This document shows positions 24,329 through 32,852 of a DNA stretch of 64,000 nucleotides, piece after piece; the stretch's first letter is position 1; each line of letters starts with the position of its first letter. A program made the position numbers and the translations under genes. Origin of the DNA: Micromonospora polyrhachis (GTDB lineage Bacteria > Actinomycetota > Actinomycetes > Mycobacteriales > Micromonosporaceae). The DNA is taken from positions 4,476,501 to 4,540,500 of the forward strand of contig NZ_JACHJW010000001.1 of assembly GCF_014203835.1 (NCBI RefSeq), read 5' to 3'. The notes under the pieces were generated by a model that saw only the letters and a program-made list of their open reading frames with translations, searched no databases and was not told the DNA's origin.

Positions 24329-24876
24329 TGGCCCAACGGATCGCGCTGGTCGGGCCGGTGGCCTCCGGCAAGTCCACCCTCGCCACCGCTATCGCCGCTC
24401 ACACCGGCCTGCGCCACGTCGACCTCGACGACCTGTTTTGGGGACCGCAATGGACTCCTGTCGGTGCCTCCGACTTCCACGACGCCGTGCGACACGCGCT
24501 CGCCGCCAGGGCTTGGATCGCGGACGGCAACTATGGCGGAGACGTCGCCGAGATCCTGCTTGAACGCGCCGAGCTCACCATCTGGCTGGACCTGCCGCTA
24601 CGGACCTGTCTGCCGCGGTTGATCCGCCGCTCGATACGGCGGGCCGCCACCGGGCAGGAGCTGTTCGCCGGGAACCGGGAGACCTTCCGGCACCTTGTCT
24701 CCCGCGACTCGATCCTGTGGTGGGGCCCTGCCCACCACCACCGGCACCGCCGCCGCTGGGCGCAACGCCTCCATCCGCTCACTGCCGGCGGCCTGTCCGT
24801 CCTTCATCTCGACCAGCCGGCAGCCGTCGCGCCGCAGCTACGAGCCCATGGCCTACTCGCCCCGAAGGAGGCATGA
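24325..24876 (+). CDS. Small P-loop kinase (adenylate-kinase-like AAA family)
   Basis: GTG 24325 overlaps the previous stop (GTGATG); ATG 24328 is an equal alternative. The 183-residue product has Walker A GPVASGKST (residues about 10-18), VDLDDLFWGPQWTP, RAWIADGNYGGDVAEILLERAELTIWLDLPLRTCLPRLIRRSIRR and a C-terminal LID-like helix. This layout (P-loop, D-x-D-D-x-F-W-x-P, D-G-N-Y, W-L-D-x-P) is that of the topology-modulation/FlaR-like P-loop kinases. It may phosphorylate the product of an operon neighbour. Confidence 0.75.
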   Translation: MMAQRIALVGPVASGKSTLATAIAAHTGLRHVDLDDLFWGPQWTPVGASDFHDAVRHALAARAWIADGNYGGDVAEILLERAELTIWLDLPLRTCLPRLIRRSIRRAATGQELFAGNRETFRHLVSRDSILWWGPAHHHRHRRRWAQRLHPLTAGGLSVLHLDQPAAVAPQLRAHGLLAPKEA

Positions 24877-24879
24877 CGC

Positions 24880-25896
24880 GTGATCGCCTCAGTCGTCCGC
24901 GTACCCTGGCACACCGCTCACAGCGGCTACGACCGGCTCCTGGACCACCTCCCTGACGTCCGCCGGATCACCCCGCCCACCAGGCGCCTCGCCCAACACG
25001 CCGCCCGACGCGCGCATCGACTGCTTCGACGCCGGTGCCCGCTGCCGTTCTACCCAGTCGAGCACTGCGCCACCGACCTCGCGCTTCTCGCCGCTCGAGG
25101 CCCCGCCCACGTGCTGTACGGGGACGAACAGTTCTACTTCTCCCGCCGCCGCCAGGGACCCACCGCCGTCACCTACCACCGCCCGGCAGCCCACCTGGCG
25201 GCACTCATGCCGCCCGCCGCCTGGCGCGACGTTGCCGCACGCGCCGACCAGATCATCACTCTCGACCCACACCAGCAGGAGTTCTTCGCCAACCTCGTCC
25301 CCGCCGAGCGGGTGCATCTGGTGCCGCACGGCATCGACACGGCCGCGTTTACCCCAGCCGACCAACTCCTCACCTCTCGGCCGCTAGTGCTGACGGTCGG
25401 CTGGTGGTTACGGGACTGGAAGGTCCTCGACACGGTGCACGAACGCCTGCACCGCCGGCACGGCGACGGCATCAACTTGACCGTCGTCACCCGAGAGGCC
25501 CACCGCCGCCCGTGGCACCCGGCCACTCGTGTCTTGCAGGGCATCAGCGAGCCATCGCTGATCACCCTCTACCGCCAAGCCGCGGTCCTGCTGCTGCCGC
25601 TGAAAGACGCTACTGCCAACAACGCGCTACTGGAGGCGCTCGCCTGCGGCACCCCCGTCGTCGCCACCGACGTCGGCGGCATCCCGCACTACGCAGGCAG
25701 TAGCCCCGCAGCCGTTCTCACCCCGCCCGGTGACACCGCCGCCGCAATCGACGCGGTCGAGACGGTGCTTACCGAGACCGGAACCCCCGACCACACCCTC
25801 CGGCGCACCGCCGCCCGTGAACGCGCGCAAACCTTCGCCTGGCCTGCCATCGCCGACCAGACGCGGACCATCTACCGGCTGCTGGAGCAGCAGTGA
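24880..25896 (+). CDS. Glycosyltransferase family 4 (GT-B)
   Basis: A 338-residue protein from GTG 24880 (GAAGGAGG 8 nt upstream). The acceptor-domain start is VVRVPWHTAHSGYDRLL. The donor domain contains RPLVLTVGWWLRDWKVLDTVHERL, VLQGISEPSLITLYRQAAVLLLPLKDATANNALLEALACGTPVVATDVGGIPHYAG, the E-x7-E region of retaining GT4 enzymes. It is cytoplasmic. The donor is probably a nucleotide sugar; the acceptor is unknown. The next start overlaps its stop. Confidence 0.85.
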   Translation: MIASVVRVPWHTAHSGYDRLLDHLPDVRRITPPTRRLAQHAARRAHRLLRRRCPLPFYPVEHCATDLALLAARGPAHVLYGDEQFYFSRRRQGPTAVTYHRPAAHLAALMPPAAWRDVAARADQIITLDPHQQEFFANLVPAERVHLVPHGIDTAAFTPADQLLTSRPLVLTVGWWLRDWKVLDTVHERLHRRHGDGINLTVVTREAHRRPWHPATRVLQGISEPSLITLYRQAAVLLLPLKDATANNALLEALACGTPVVATDVGGIPHYAGSSPAAVLTPPGDTAAAIDAVETVLTETGTPDHTLRRTAARERAQTFAWPAIADQTRTIYRLLEQQ

Positions 25897-27479
25897 GCGC
25901 TACGGAGGTCTGGCTGCACATCGCTGCCCCTGTGCTGCTGGCCGCCCTGCTCGCCCGCGCTCTGTGGGTGATTGTGGCGGTCGAGATGAGCGCCCGGTGG
26001 CTGCTGGCACCGCCGGCCGCAGCGCCCATACACCGCAGCGAGGTGCCGTGGCTGGTGATCCTGCTGCCGATGCTGCGTGAGCAGAGCGTCGCCCCGGAAA
26101 CGATCGCCGCGTTCAAGGCACTGGAGTACCCGCACGGACGGGCCGCCGTCGTGGTGATTACCACCGAACGCGAGAACATCGCCCGTACCCGGCACCGCAG
26201 TCAGCTCCCGACACTGGCCGCCCAACACCCGCTGCGGGCCGAACAACTGCGGGGTATCTTCCCCGCCGCCCAATGCCGCACCGTCGCCGCAGAAGTTAAC
26301 GCCGCCCCGCCCGACGACCGCCTGACGATCCTGACCGAACGGTTCGACGCCGAACCCACCACCGCCGAGGTTGTCGCAGCCCTCGCCGCCACCTCGCCAT
26401 CCGGCCGGCTGCCCCTGGTGCACCTGCACCAGCCCGACATCGGCGGGCGCAAAGCCGGCCAGCTGAACTTCGCCCTCGACCACCTCGATCAGGTGCTCGG
26501 CCCGGTCGGCTGGCACGAAACCGGTGACGCCGAGTCCACGTTCGCCGTGGTCTACGACGCAGACGCGATCCCCGACGCCCGCACCCTCCACGCCTTCGCC
26601 GCCGCAGCCGCCACCCGCATCGCCCGGACAGACAAGACGCCGGCCCTCATCCAGCAGCAACGGCTGCCGCTGCTGGGCCGCCGCCCCTTCCCCAACGGGC
26701 CGGTCGGTCTGCTACTCACCGGGGAATGGGTGTACCAGCTGCGACGCTCCCTCGGCATCGAACTCGCCCGCATCCGTCTCCACGCCTACCTGTCGGGCTC
26801 CCCGCTACCGCAGTGGCTGCGCACAGTGCTACGCCCCATGGTCTACGCCGTAGGCTGCGGCATGGCTGTCCACCTCCCGGTTATCCGTGCGCTTGGAGGC
26901 TTTCCCGAACCGATGGAAGACCTCGGCACCGGACACCGACTCTCCGTGCTCGGCGTCGACCTGACCGCTACCACGGTCGCGGTCCTGGACGAGCCCTACA
27001 CCGAGCCGACCGGGCTGGCCAATCTCCACGCGCTCGCCTTCACCTCCTCCGCCCGTCCCGACCGCCACGCCCACGCGGTCTCCCACCTGCCCGCCGCCAT
27101 CTCCCGCCCAGCCAAGGCCCTCCTGGTCGTGCGCGAGTGGGCAGACGAAGCAGCCTGGCTGATCGGCGCACCCCTGGCAGCCGCCGCCATCGCGTCCGCC
27201 TGGTGGGCTGGGCCCCTATGGGCCGCGATCGCCTTCCTCGGAATCCTGCTCCACGGCCCGCTGCTCACCGCACGGCTGCTTGCCCTCGCCCCCGCGCTGC
27301 ACGCCGCCGTCCTCCCGCCACGCCCCACCGGTCAGCTTCCGCTGGCATCCCCTTGCCATCCGGCCGCCGTGATCGCTGCAAGCCCGCTCCAACCGTTCGT
27401 CCGGATGGCTGGTCCCTGGGCGATGATCCTCCAGAAGCTCACCAGAAACCACCGGGGCTTCGGCAAGACTGAACGCTGA
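25893..27479 (+). CDS. Membrane-anchored glycosyltransferase family 2
   Basis: A 528-residue protein from GTG 25893 (GTGA overlap). One N-terminal membrane helix (VWLHIAAPVLLAALLARALWVIVAVEM) precedes a GT-A domain: VPWLVILLPMLREQSVAPETIAAFKAL, KAGQLNFALDHL, AVVYDADAIPDARTL (the D-x-D motif), MAVHLPVIRALGGFPEPMEDLGTGHRLSVLG. At least two C-terminal membrane segments follow (LIGAPLAAAAIASAWWAGPLWAAIAFLGILLHGPLL). It resembles membrane polysaccharide synthases and suggests assembly of a cell-surface glycan. Confidence 0.85.
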   Translation: MSATEVWLHIAAPVLLAALLARALWVIVAVEMSARWLLAPPAAAPIHRSEVPWLVILLPMLREQSVAPETIAAFKALEYPHGRAAVVVITTERENIARTRHRSQLPTLAAQHPLRAEQLRGIFPAAQCRTVAAEVNAAPPDDRLTILTERFDAEPTTAEVVAALAATSPSGRLPLVHLHQPDIGGRKAGQLNFALDHLDQVLGPVGWHETGDAESTFAVVYDADAIPDARTLHAFAAAAATRIARTDKTPALIQQQRLPLLGRRPFPNGPVGLLLTGEWVYQLRRSLGIELARIRLHAYLSGSPLPQWLRTVLRPMVYAVGCGMAVHLPVIRALGGFPEPMEDLGTGHRLSVLGVDLTATTVAVLDEPYTEPTGLANLHALAFTSSARPDRHAHAVSHLPAAISRPAKALLVVREWADEAAWLIGAPLAAAAIASAWWAGPLWAAIAFLGILLHGPLLTARLLALAPALHAAVLPPRPTGQLPLASPCHPAAVIAASPLQPFVRMAGPWAMILQKLTRNHRGFGKTER

Positions 27480-27521
27480 CGCCCCCACCCGCCGTGTCGA
27501 GCAAGAGTTGGAGACCACCTC

Positions 27522-28004
27522 GTGACTGAGCCTCAAAACCTGCCGACCATCCGCACCTCTGCCAAAGCCGTCGTCATCCACAACGGGCGCGTCCTGCTCC
27601 AACGAGCGACTTGGGAGGGCATGGACTGTTACTTCCTGCCCGGCGGCGGTCAACACCCCGGCGAACCCCTCGACGCCGCCGCACGCCGCGAGGTCCACGA
27701 AGAGACCGGCCTGACCGTGCACGTGGTACGCATGCTCTGGCTGCGCGAATACATCGGTGCCAACCACGAACACGCCGACACCGAAGCCGACACCCACCGC
27801 GTCGAAGCGATCTTCCACTGCACCCCAGAGGGAACGCCCGGCCAGCTCAGCGGCCACGCCAAGGACGACCTGCAGACCGGACTGGAGTGGGTCGAACTGG
27901 AAAAGGTGTCCGGCCTCAACCTGCTACCCCACGCCCTGCGGCAACCGATCGCCGCCCTCGCCGTCGACGACCTGCACATCGGCTACCTTGGCGACGTCGC
28001 CTGA
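27522..28004 (+). CDS. NUDIX hydrolase
   Basis: A 160-residue protein from GTG 27522 (GGAG upstream). The Nudix box GGGQHPGEPLDAAARREVHEETGLTVHV (residues about 45-72) has all the signature G, E, R-E-x-x-E-E positions. A strand-rich N-terminus (IRTSAKAVVIHNGRVLLQRATWEG) and EYIGANHEHADTEADTHRVEAIFHC complete the fold. It probably hydrolyses a nucleoside-diphosphate-linked compound such as a sugar nucleotide, or acts as a regulator. It sits 42 bp after the GT2 and 8 bp before the phosphotransferase gene. Confidence 0.9.
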   Translation: MTEPQNLPTIRTSAKAVVIHNGRVLLQRATWEGMDCYFLPGGGQHPGEPLDAAARREVHEETGLTVHVVRMLWLREYIGANHEHADTEADTHRVEAIFHCTPEGTPGQLSGHAKDDLQTGLEWVELEKVSGLNLLPHALRQPIAALAVDDLHIGYLGDVA

Positions 28005-28012
28005 AACCCATC

Positions 28013-28813
28013 ATGGCGGAACTCGACGGGCGGGTCCCCGACGGCGCCCGCGAACTCACCACCGGCCAGGCCAATCGCGTCTGGCATATCAATGGGCCAA
28101 CGCCCTACGTGCTCAAGCAGTACGGCACTGCCGCCCGCGCCGCGAACGAAGTCGCCGCCCTTACCCTCCTTGCCGCCCACCACGCACCCGCACCCCGACT
28201 CCTGGCCGCCGATCCGAACGCAGCACCGCCCTGGGCTGCGCAAACCGCGGTCCACGCCCCACCTGTGCCCGCCAACCAGTTCCTCAATCAGATCGCCGAA
28301 CCCCTCGCCGCCATCCACCGCATCCCCGGCCCGCACGTCGGCCGCCTTGCCGGCGCACCGCGTTACCCGACCTGGCGCGCCTACCTCCGCAACCGGCTGG
28401 ACACCTACGCCGCCGCAGCGCCGAACCTCGCCCCGGTCGCAGCGGCCATTCATCGCGAACTTGACACCGCCGATCTGGATATCGAACCGAGACTGCTCCA
28501 TCACGACCTACAAGTTGGCCACCTCCTCCACACACCCGGCGGACTGCTGCTCGACTGGGAACTCGCCGCCTACGGCGACCCACTTTCCGACCTTGCCCGC
28601 CTCGCCGTCCGCCTCCAGCTACCCGACCCCACCCACCTGCTCTCATTCATCCACCGGCCGCATTCAACCGCTGCCCGCCGCCTCATCCTGTTCTGGCACA
28701 TCCACCAGCTCGCCGACGCCGCCCTCAACACCGACCCACATACCCGTATCAGAGCCAGCAGGCAGCTGGTGGTCAGCGCGACTTGCACGTACGCGACACG
28801 CCAGACGAATTGA
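28013..28813 (+). CDS. Aminoglycoside-phosphotransferase-like (APH) kinase
   Basis: A 266-residue protein from ATG 28013. Features of the APH/choline-kinase fold: YVLKQYGTAARAANEVAALTLL (ATP-binding lysine and the E helix), LLHHDLQVGHLLHTPGGLLLDWELAAYGDPLSDLARLA. In this last segment the HxD catalytic loop reads HHDLQVGHLL, where the usual N is H, and the D-W-E metal site is DWELAAYGDP. It may phosphorylate a sugar or aminosugar. Last gene of the seven-gene operon. A true antibiotic-resistance role is not supported by context. Confidence 0.78.
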   Translation: MAELDGRVPDGARELTTGQANRVWHINGPTPYVLKQYGTAARAANEVAALTLLAAHHAPAPRLLAADPNAAPPWAAQTAVHAPPVPANQFLNQIAEPLAAIHRIPGPHVGRLAGAPRYPTWRAYLRNRLDTYAAAAPNLAPVAAAIHRELDTADLDIEPRLLHHDLQVGHLLHTPGGLLLDWELAAYGDPLSDLARLAVRLQLPDPTHLLSFIHRPHSTAARRLILFWHIHQLADAALNTDPHTRIRASRQLVVSATCTYATRQTN

Positions 28814-28845
28814 TCTTGCCCTCGCCTGGTAAATCGGCGACGGCG

Positions 28846-28867
28846 GGTCAAATGACGGTCAAATGAC
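28846..28867 (+). repeat. Two perfect tandem copies of GGTCAAATGAC
   Basis: The 11-bp unit GGTCAAATGAC is at 28846-28856 and 28857-28867, directly adjoining, about 35 bp after the last operon gene and just before the degraded methyltransferase region. It could be a regulator half-site or a leftover of slippage. Confidence 0.6.
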
Positions 28868-29015
28868 CAGCGGAGCCGGCGGCCAAAAGGTGGATATCCA
28901 GGCGCGGGTGCCCGCAGCCAAACAAGAAAATTACGCTTGGTTGCCTATTGATGGCACACAGCTTCTCTGTGGTGGTGCCGTAGCCCATGCTGGCAGACGC
29001 AGTAGGCTGCGCGAC

Positions 29016-29300
29016 GTGCCATCGCATCCCGAACTCGACCTCGTCATCGATGGGCTCTTGTCCTGAACCGAAGCCCGACGCGCCGCCCTGATGCAGGCCA
29101 TGGACCCGGTCCAGCAACGGAACCTCGGGCAGTACTTTACCCCGAGGGTGGTGGCCGAGCGGATCGCGACCGAACCGCGGCTGGCGGAACGCGGCACCCT
29201 GCGGTTGCTGGATCCAGGAGCAGGCTCGGGATCCTAGACTGCGGCGCTGGTCGCCCGGGTGTTGCGTGAGTGCTCCGGCCTGCGGATTGAGGTGACACCC
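29016..29300 (+). pseudogene. Fragment of an adenine-specific DNA methyltransferase
   Basis: In one frame from GTG 29016 the sequence reads VPSHPELDLVIDGLLS-stop-TEARRAALMQAMDPVQQRNLGQYFTPRVVAERIATEPRLAERGTLRLLDPGAGSGS-stop-TAALVARVLRECSGLRIEVT. The hallmarks of N6-adenine methyltransferases are present: GQYFTP near the start and motif I LDPGAGSGS. Two in-frame stops and the absence of the catalytic NPPY domain make it a clear remnant, perhaps of an Eco57I-like or BREX PglX-like enzyme. It ends close to a palindrome (29333-29376), so the 3' end may have been removed by an IS. Confidence 0.75.
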
Positions 29301-29332
29301 ACTCGAAGGGTGACCGGAACTGCGTAGATTTC

Positions 29333-29376
29333 GGCTCTGTTTCACATTCGGTGGTAACCGAATGTGAAACAGAGCC
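29333..29376. repeat. Perfect 20-bp inverted repeat with 4-nt loop
   Basis: GGCTCTGTTTCACATTCGGT (29333-29352), loop GGTA, and its exact complement (29357-29376). The stem starts with GGCTCTGTTTCA, a sequence type seen at IS ends, so this may be two abutted IS termini left after deletion, a MITE-like fold or a bidirectional terminator. The region 29377-29512 holds no supported gene. Confidence 0.7.
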
Positions 29377-29512
29377 GTTGATCCACAGGCCCGTGTCCAC
29401 CAGCAAGAAGATGATGGCCGGGCGAGTAACGGTGAAGGAGCCTCTGTGGGTAGGGTGAGCGGGTGCCGGTTGTTCTTCCTGGTGAACCTGATGATCGCCG
29501 CCCGTCAACACC

Positions 29513-29695
29513 TCATGCGGCTCGCCTCATCACCTGCACGAGCAGTGCTCCAATTATGAAGAGAACTACAACGGCGGTGAAAATCCGGCTCAGGCGCAGT
29601 CGGACTAGGACCCATGTTGCCCCCGACGCGGTACCCCTGATGAGCGCAATAATCAGAAACGTAATTCCAACTGCGGCAAAAAGTAGCTCCGCCAT
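29513..29695 (-). CDS. Small two-helix membrane protein
   Basis: ATG 29695 follows GGGGGAAG. The 60-residue product is MAELLFAAVGITFLIIALIRG, a basic loop (WVLVRLRLSRIF), then TAVVVLFIIGALLVQVMRRAA, i.e. two membrane helices with positive ends. No family recognised; it could be a small toxin-like or regulatory membrane protein. The regulator gene lies 193 bp upstream on the same strand. Confidence 0.6.
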   Translation of the reverse strand: MAELLFAAVGITFLIIALIRGTASGATWVLVRLRLSRIFTAVVVLFIIGALLVQVMRRAA

Positions 29696-29887
29696 ATCTT
29701 CCCCCGTTGTTGACGCCTGGATAGAGGCATGCAAGGTCGGCATGCTGCTCTGGGCGACGCGGCGCACCTGAGCAGTCGATGCGAAGGCTGCAAATCTTGG
29801 CCAAGAGAGAGTTTTAGCGTCGAAAGTGCGGGCCTTATGTATGGATGTGTTTGAAGGTTTTGTTTGGAGTCACTCCATTCGGGTTGT

Positions 29888-31402
29888 TTATGGCTCAAAG
29901 TGAAGTGCGCGGCGGTGAAGGTCTCGTGCTTGCGGATGATGTGGGAACCGCTCGGCGATGGTGGCGAGAGCGTGTATACGTGTGGCAAGTCTGGCTGCCC
30001 CTGGGATTTGGTGGGCGAGTTGTATTGCCTGGGTTGCGTCGTCGCACGCCTCGTCCGGTCTTCCGAGAAGGAACCGTGATCGGGCGAGGTTGATAAGGTT
30101 GTATGCCTTTTCGCGGGCCTGGTTCTGGCTTTGGGTATCGAGTGCGATGAGCGAGCAGGACTCTGCTTTGGCGGCGAGCGGGGCGGCCTGCCGATGGTCG
30201 ACTTCGGCGATGGTTAGGTAAACCTCGGCGGCATGCCTCCTCAGGCGGCACTGACTGATTGGTGGTGGGGTTTCGGCGGTTGCGCAGCCGGTGAGGGCCA
30301 GGGCGATGGAGCTGTTGATCTCTTCCATCCAGTCGGGGCCGAGTATGGCCAGGGCGCGGGCTCGCAGGATCCAGAGCATGCCCTGCATGACGCCGCTGCG
30401 GGCGGCGTGCTGTATGTGGTGCGCAGCTGCCAATTCGATAAGACGCAGTGCCGTCTGTGGCGCACTCAGTTCGCACATCTGGTGGGCCATGTGCGTGAGG
30501 ACATACACGACGACGAGGTTGGCGTGGTCGTTGTCCACGACCTGCGCGGTCTGAAGCGCGTAGGCGAAGTACTGCTGTGCGGTGCCGTCGAGGCCGGCGT
30601 CGTGGGACATCGCGCCCACCTCGGAGGCGAGTCTGGCTATCGCGGCGAGTAGACGGTTACGGATGAAGGTGTCGGTTGGCAGGTGATGGCTGGCGAGGTC
30701 CACGGCGTATCGCAGTTGTCCTGCCGCCATGTCGCGCGCTGCTTCTCCACCGGCCACCGCATCCAGAGCAATGAGGTGGGCGGTGGCTGCCTCGATTCGG
30801 TCGACCATCAGCTGATCGCGCTGATCGGTGTGCTGTGGCCCCTGCTCGGTGGCAGTTAGGCGGACGGGTGGGGATGCCAGCCATCGCGATATCGGGTTTA
30901 CCAGTTCGTCGCCGGTCGCGACCGGGACAGGGTCGGTCCAGCCGACTTCGCGGAGCGCGTCGCGCCGGAGGAAGGCTCCCAGGTTTGCCAGGGTGTGCTC
31001 GGCGATACACGGTTGCAGGTGGGCTGATGCGGGTGGCGTGCCGTTGCGGTCGTCGGGCCAGATCACGGCCGGCGGTATCGTTACACCCCACGCGCCGCTG
31101 AGGACATCGGCGACGATTTCGGGGTGCATGCACGCCGCGCCGTTGAGCCAGCGTCTGATGATGTTGTGGTCGTGACTGAGCTGTATGCCATACGCGGCCG
31201 ATGCGTGGTTGTTGATCGCGCTAGCAAAGGCGGCGAGAGATCGGAATCCAGATTCTTTTACGAGGTACGCGAGTGGCTGATTGGCCGCTGCGGCAAGGGG
31301 TAGTTGGTTGAGTCGTTTGTTTCTGATGCGCCTGGCTCGTTTTGATCTGGGTAGGCTGTCCGTCACGGCCGCTCTCGACTCTGCGCTTGGTGTGGTCGGC
31401 AT
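29888..31402 (-). CDS. TPR-containing transcriptional regulator-like protein
   Basis: ATG 31402, 504 residues. The N-terminal 115 residues include a helix-rich DNA-binding-like region (KESGFRSLAAFASAINNHASAAYGIQLSHDHNIIRRWLNGA, a variant HTH). Helical repeats follow with TPR character (AARDMAAGQLRYAVDLASHH, LAAIARLASEVGAMSHDAGLDGTAQQYFAYALQTAQVV, NLVVVYVLTHMAHQMCELSAPQTALRLIELAAAHH). This is the layout of the large actinomycete NsdA-like or BldA-pathway HTH-TPR regulators. It probably controls element or host developmental genes. It is 6 bp after the TM/zinc-ribbon gene and cotranscribed with it. Confidence 0.75.
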   Translation of the reverse strand: MPTTPSAESRAAVTDSLPRSKRARRIRNKRLNQLPLAAAANQPLAYLVKESGFRSLAAFASAINNHASAAYGIQLSHDHNIIRRWLNGAACMHPEIVADVLSGAWGVTIPPAVIWPDDRNGTPPASAHLQPCIAEHTLANLGAFLRRDALREVGWTDPVPVATGDELVNPISRWLASPPVRLTATEQGPQHTDQRDQLMVDRIEAATAHLIALDAVAGGEAARDMAAGQLRYAVDLASHHLPTDTFIRNRLLAAIARLASEVGAMSHDAGLDGTAQQYFAYALQTAQVVDNDHANLVVVYVLTHMAHQMCELSAPQTALRLIELAAAHHIQHAARSGVMQGMLWILRARALAILGPDWMEEINSSIALALTGCATAETPPPISQCRLRRHAAEVYLTIAEVDHRQAAPLAAKAESCSLIALDTQSQNQAREKAYNLINLARSRFLLGRPDEACDDATQAIQLAHQIPGAARLATRIHALATIAERFPHHPQARDLHRRALHFEP

Positions 31403-31408
31403 GGGCGG

Positions 31409-31567
31409 TCAACCTCGCGGGGTAGACGCGTCAGCTGTTCTCGCGCAGGTCGCGCAAGTCAGCGTCCGACCGCACCGAACACACCAGTGTCTTGATCGCC
31501 AGTAGGTGCAGAATCCGACGACGGCACCGATCAGCATGCCGACCAGCCCTGCCAGCACATGCGACAT
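31409..31567 (-). CDS. Small single-helix membrane protein with zinc ribbon
   Basis: ATG 31567 follows AAAGGAGAG (a good ribosome site). The 52-residue product begins MSHVLAGLVGMLIGAVVGFCTYW (one membrane helix) and ends with a compact CVRCGRTLTCATC zinc-binding cluster. Too short for confident family assignment. It sits directly before the TPR regulator, so membrane signalling to that regulator is possible. Confidence 0.6.
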   Translation of the reverse strand: MSHVLAGLVGMLIGAVVGFCTYWRSRHWCVRCGRTLTCATCARTADASTPRG

Positions 31568-31606
31568 CGAAACTCTCCTTTCAGGTCGCAATCGACGAGG
31601 CCACCT

Positions 31607-32140
31607 TCAGGACTCTGCGCGTCCCATTTGTTGTGCGCTGTGAATGAGCGCGGCCAACGACTGTTGTGCGGCGGTGCCGGTATGCAAGACCTGCACGAGG
31701 TTCTCTTTGATCGCTTCGAGCATCGCGAGCAGTGGCCCGGGGTCGCCGCCGTGCAGCACTCTTACGGCCACCGTTCGGGTTTCATCGACCTGACCGATGG
31801 TGGCGATAATCGTGTCGTGGACGGTCTTGAGGCGTTGCCCCGCTCGGCCCAGCTCCGAGATCGCCTGGGCGGGTGACTCATGCACCGGCGCTTGCTGGAC
31901 GGTGGTGGACGTGTCACCGACGGCGACGTGGATGGCGGCCAGGGTCGTCTGGGTCTGCTGGATCGCCTCCCGTACCTGGGTCATTCCGACAGCGATGGCG
32001 CTGAAACCGGCGAAGGCGGCTCGGGCGATGACCCGCTCTACCTCGTTGCCCGCAACGGTTGCGCGAGTTCGTACGGCCTCGATACCTGTCTGCATGATTC
32101 GTAGTTGCTCATCGACAGCTGCTGTTGCTGTTCGCGACAC
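31607..32140 (-). CDS. Helical (coiled-coil) hypothetical protein
   Basis: GTG 32140 follows GAGGAC at 3-4 nt. The 177-residue product is nearly all helix with heptad pattern (TATAAVDEQLRIMQTGIEAVRTRATVAGNEVERVIARAAFAG, MTQVREAIQQTQTTLAAIHVAVGDTSTTVQ, LGRAGQRLKTVHDTIIATIGQVDETR). No signal or motif is seen. This composition occurs in mobile-element-borne proteins of unknown role in actinomycetes. It is the first gene of the run 31607-31402 on the minus strand. Confidence 0.6.
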   Translation of the reverse strand: MSRTATAAVDEQLRIMQTGIEAVRTRATVAGNEVERVIARAAFAGFSAIAVGMTQVREAIQQTQTTLAAIHVAVGDTSTTVQQAPVHESPAQAISELGRAGQRLKTVHDTIIATIGQVDETRTVAVRVLHGGDPGPLLAMLEAIKENLVQVLHTGTAAQQSLAALIHSAQQMGRAES

Positions 32141-32201
32141 TTTGTCCTCGTGGGATTTGTTGTGAGTGATGGGCTGGGCCGGGCTTTGCGGAAGCAGAGC
32201 T

Positions 32202-32852
32202 TCAGCTCTGGTGGGTTGGTTGCGGCTCGCGCCACATGGACCAGAACGGGGTGCCATCCGGGAGGGTGAACGCTCGGCGGGGCTCGTAGCCGTGGCGGGT
32301 GTAGAGGTCCCGGGCGCGGGGGCTGCTGGCCTCCAAGTAGGCCGGGATGCCCGCTTGGTCCAGGTGCCGGTGGTGGTGGTCAAGCAGGGCGGTGCCGCGT
32401 CCGGTGCCCTGTGCGGCGGGGGTGACCGCGAGCAAGGCGAGGTGGTGGTGCGGTTCGGCAGGGCGATGCCTGTCGAAAAGCGCATCGAGGTGGCGAAAGC
32501 GGTGGACATGGCTGCCGCACGCCTCGTGGAGCCGCTGGTCGTAGTGGTGTGGTGGTGGTACGGGGCCGAGGTGGTGGAACCAGACCGCGGCGGCGGACCG
32601 GTCATACAGCACATCGATGTGACCGTAGAAGGCGGCGTGTTCGACCAGAATCTTGAACTGGTCACGAAGCGCGCTGGTGCGCTGCTCGGCATCGGGGACC
32701 AGCCACGCGGCGGTAGGCAAGGGAGAGACCGCCTCAGCGATGAGGCCCGTGATGGTGTTGAGATCGTTCCAGCTTGGCGTTACGACTGGCGGCGGATATT
32801 TGATGACTCTACTGTGATTATTTGACAGGTCGTGGGCAGCGAATTTCGACAC
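32202..32852 (-). CDS. GNAT-family N-acetyltransferase
   Basis: ATG 32852, 216 residues. The acetyl-CoA site is in LALLAVTPAAQGTGRGTALLDHHHRHLDQAG (Q-G-x-G-R/G-x-x-L), followed by PAYLEASSPRARDLYTRHGYEPRRAFTLPDGTPFWSMWRE, the typical motif B and C-terminal strand. The N-terminal 90 residues are helical with an HxxLGPVPPPHHYDQ linker. The substrate is unknown. An unlinked GNAT occurs at 35557-36123. Confidence 0.8.
   Translation of the reverse strand: MSKFAAHDLSNNHSRVIKYPPPVVTPSWNDLNTITGLIAEAVSPLPTAAWLVPDAEQRTSALRDQFKILVEHAAFYGHIDVLYDRSAAAVWFHHLGPVPPPHHYDQRLHEACGSHVHRFRHLDALFDRHRPAEPHHHLALLAVTPAAQGTGRGTALLDHHHRHLDQAGIPAYLEASSPRARDLYTRHGYEPRRAFTLPDGTPFWSMWREPQPTHQS

Noticed and set aside
27522-28004. 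The NUDIX gene as a transfer regulator of the pSAM2 type
   Set aside because: It lies in the sugar-related operon, between the GT2 and APH-like genes, not beside replication genes.
28013-28813. APH-like gene as an aminoglycoside resistance gene
   Set aside because: The fold is shared by many small-molecule kinases, and the catalytic loop has His where Asn is usual. Context points to biosynthesis.
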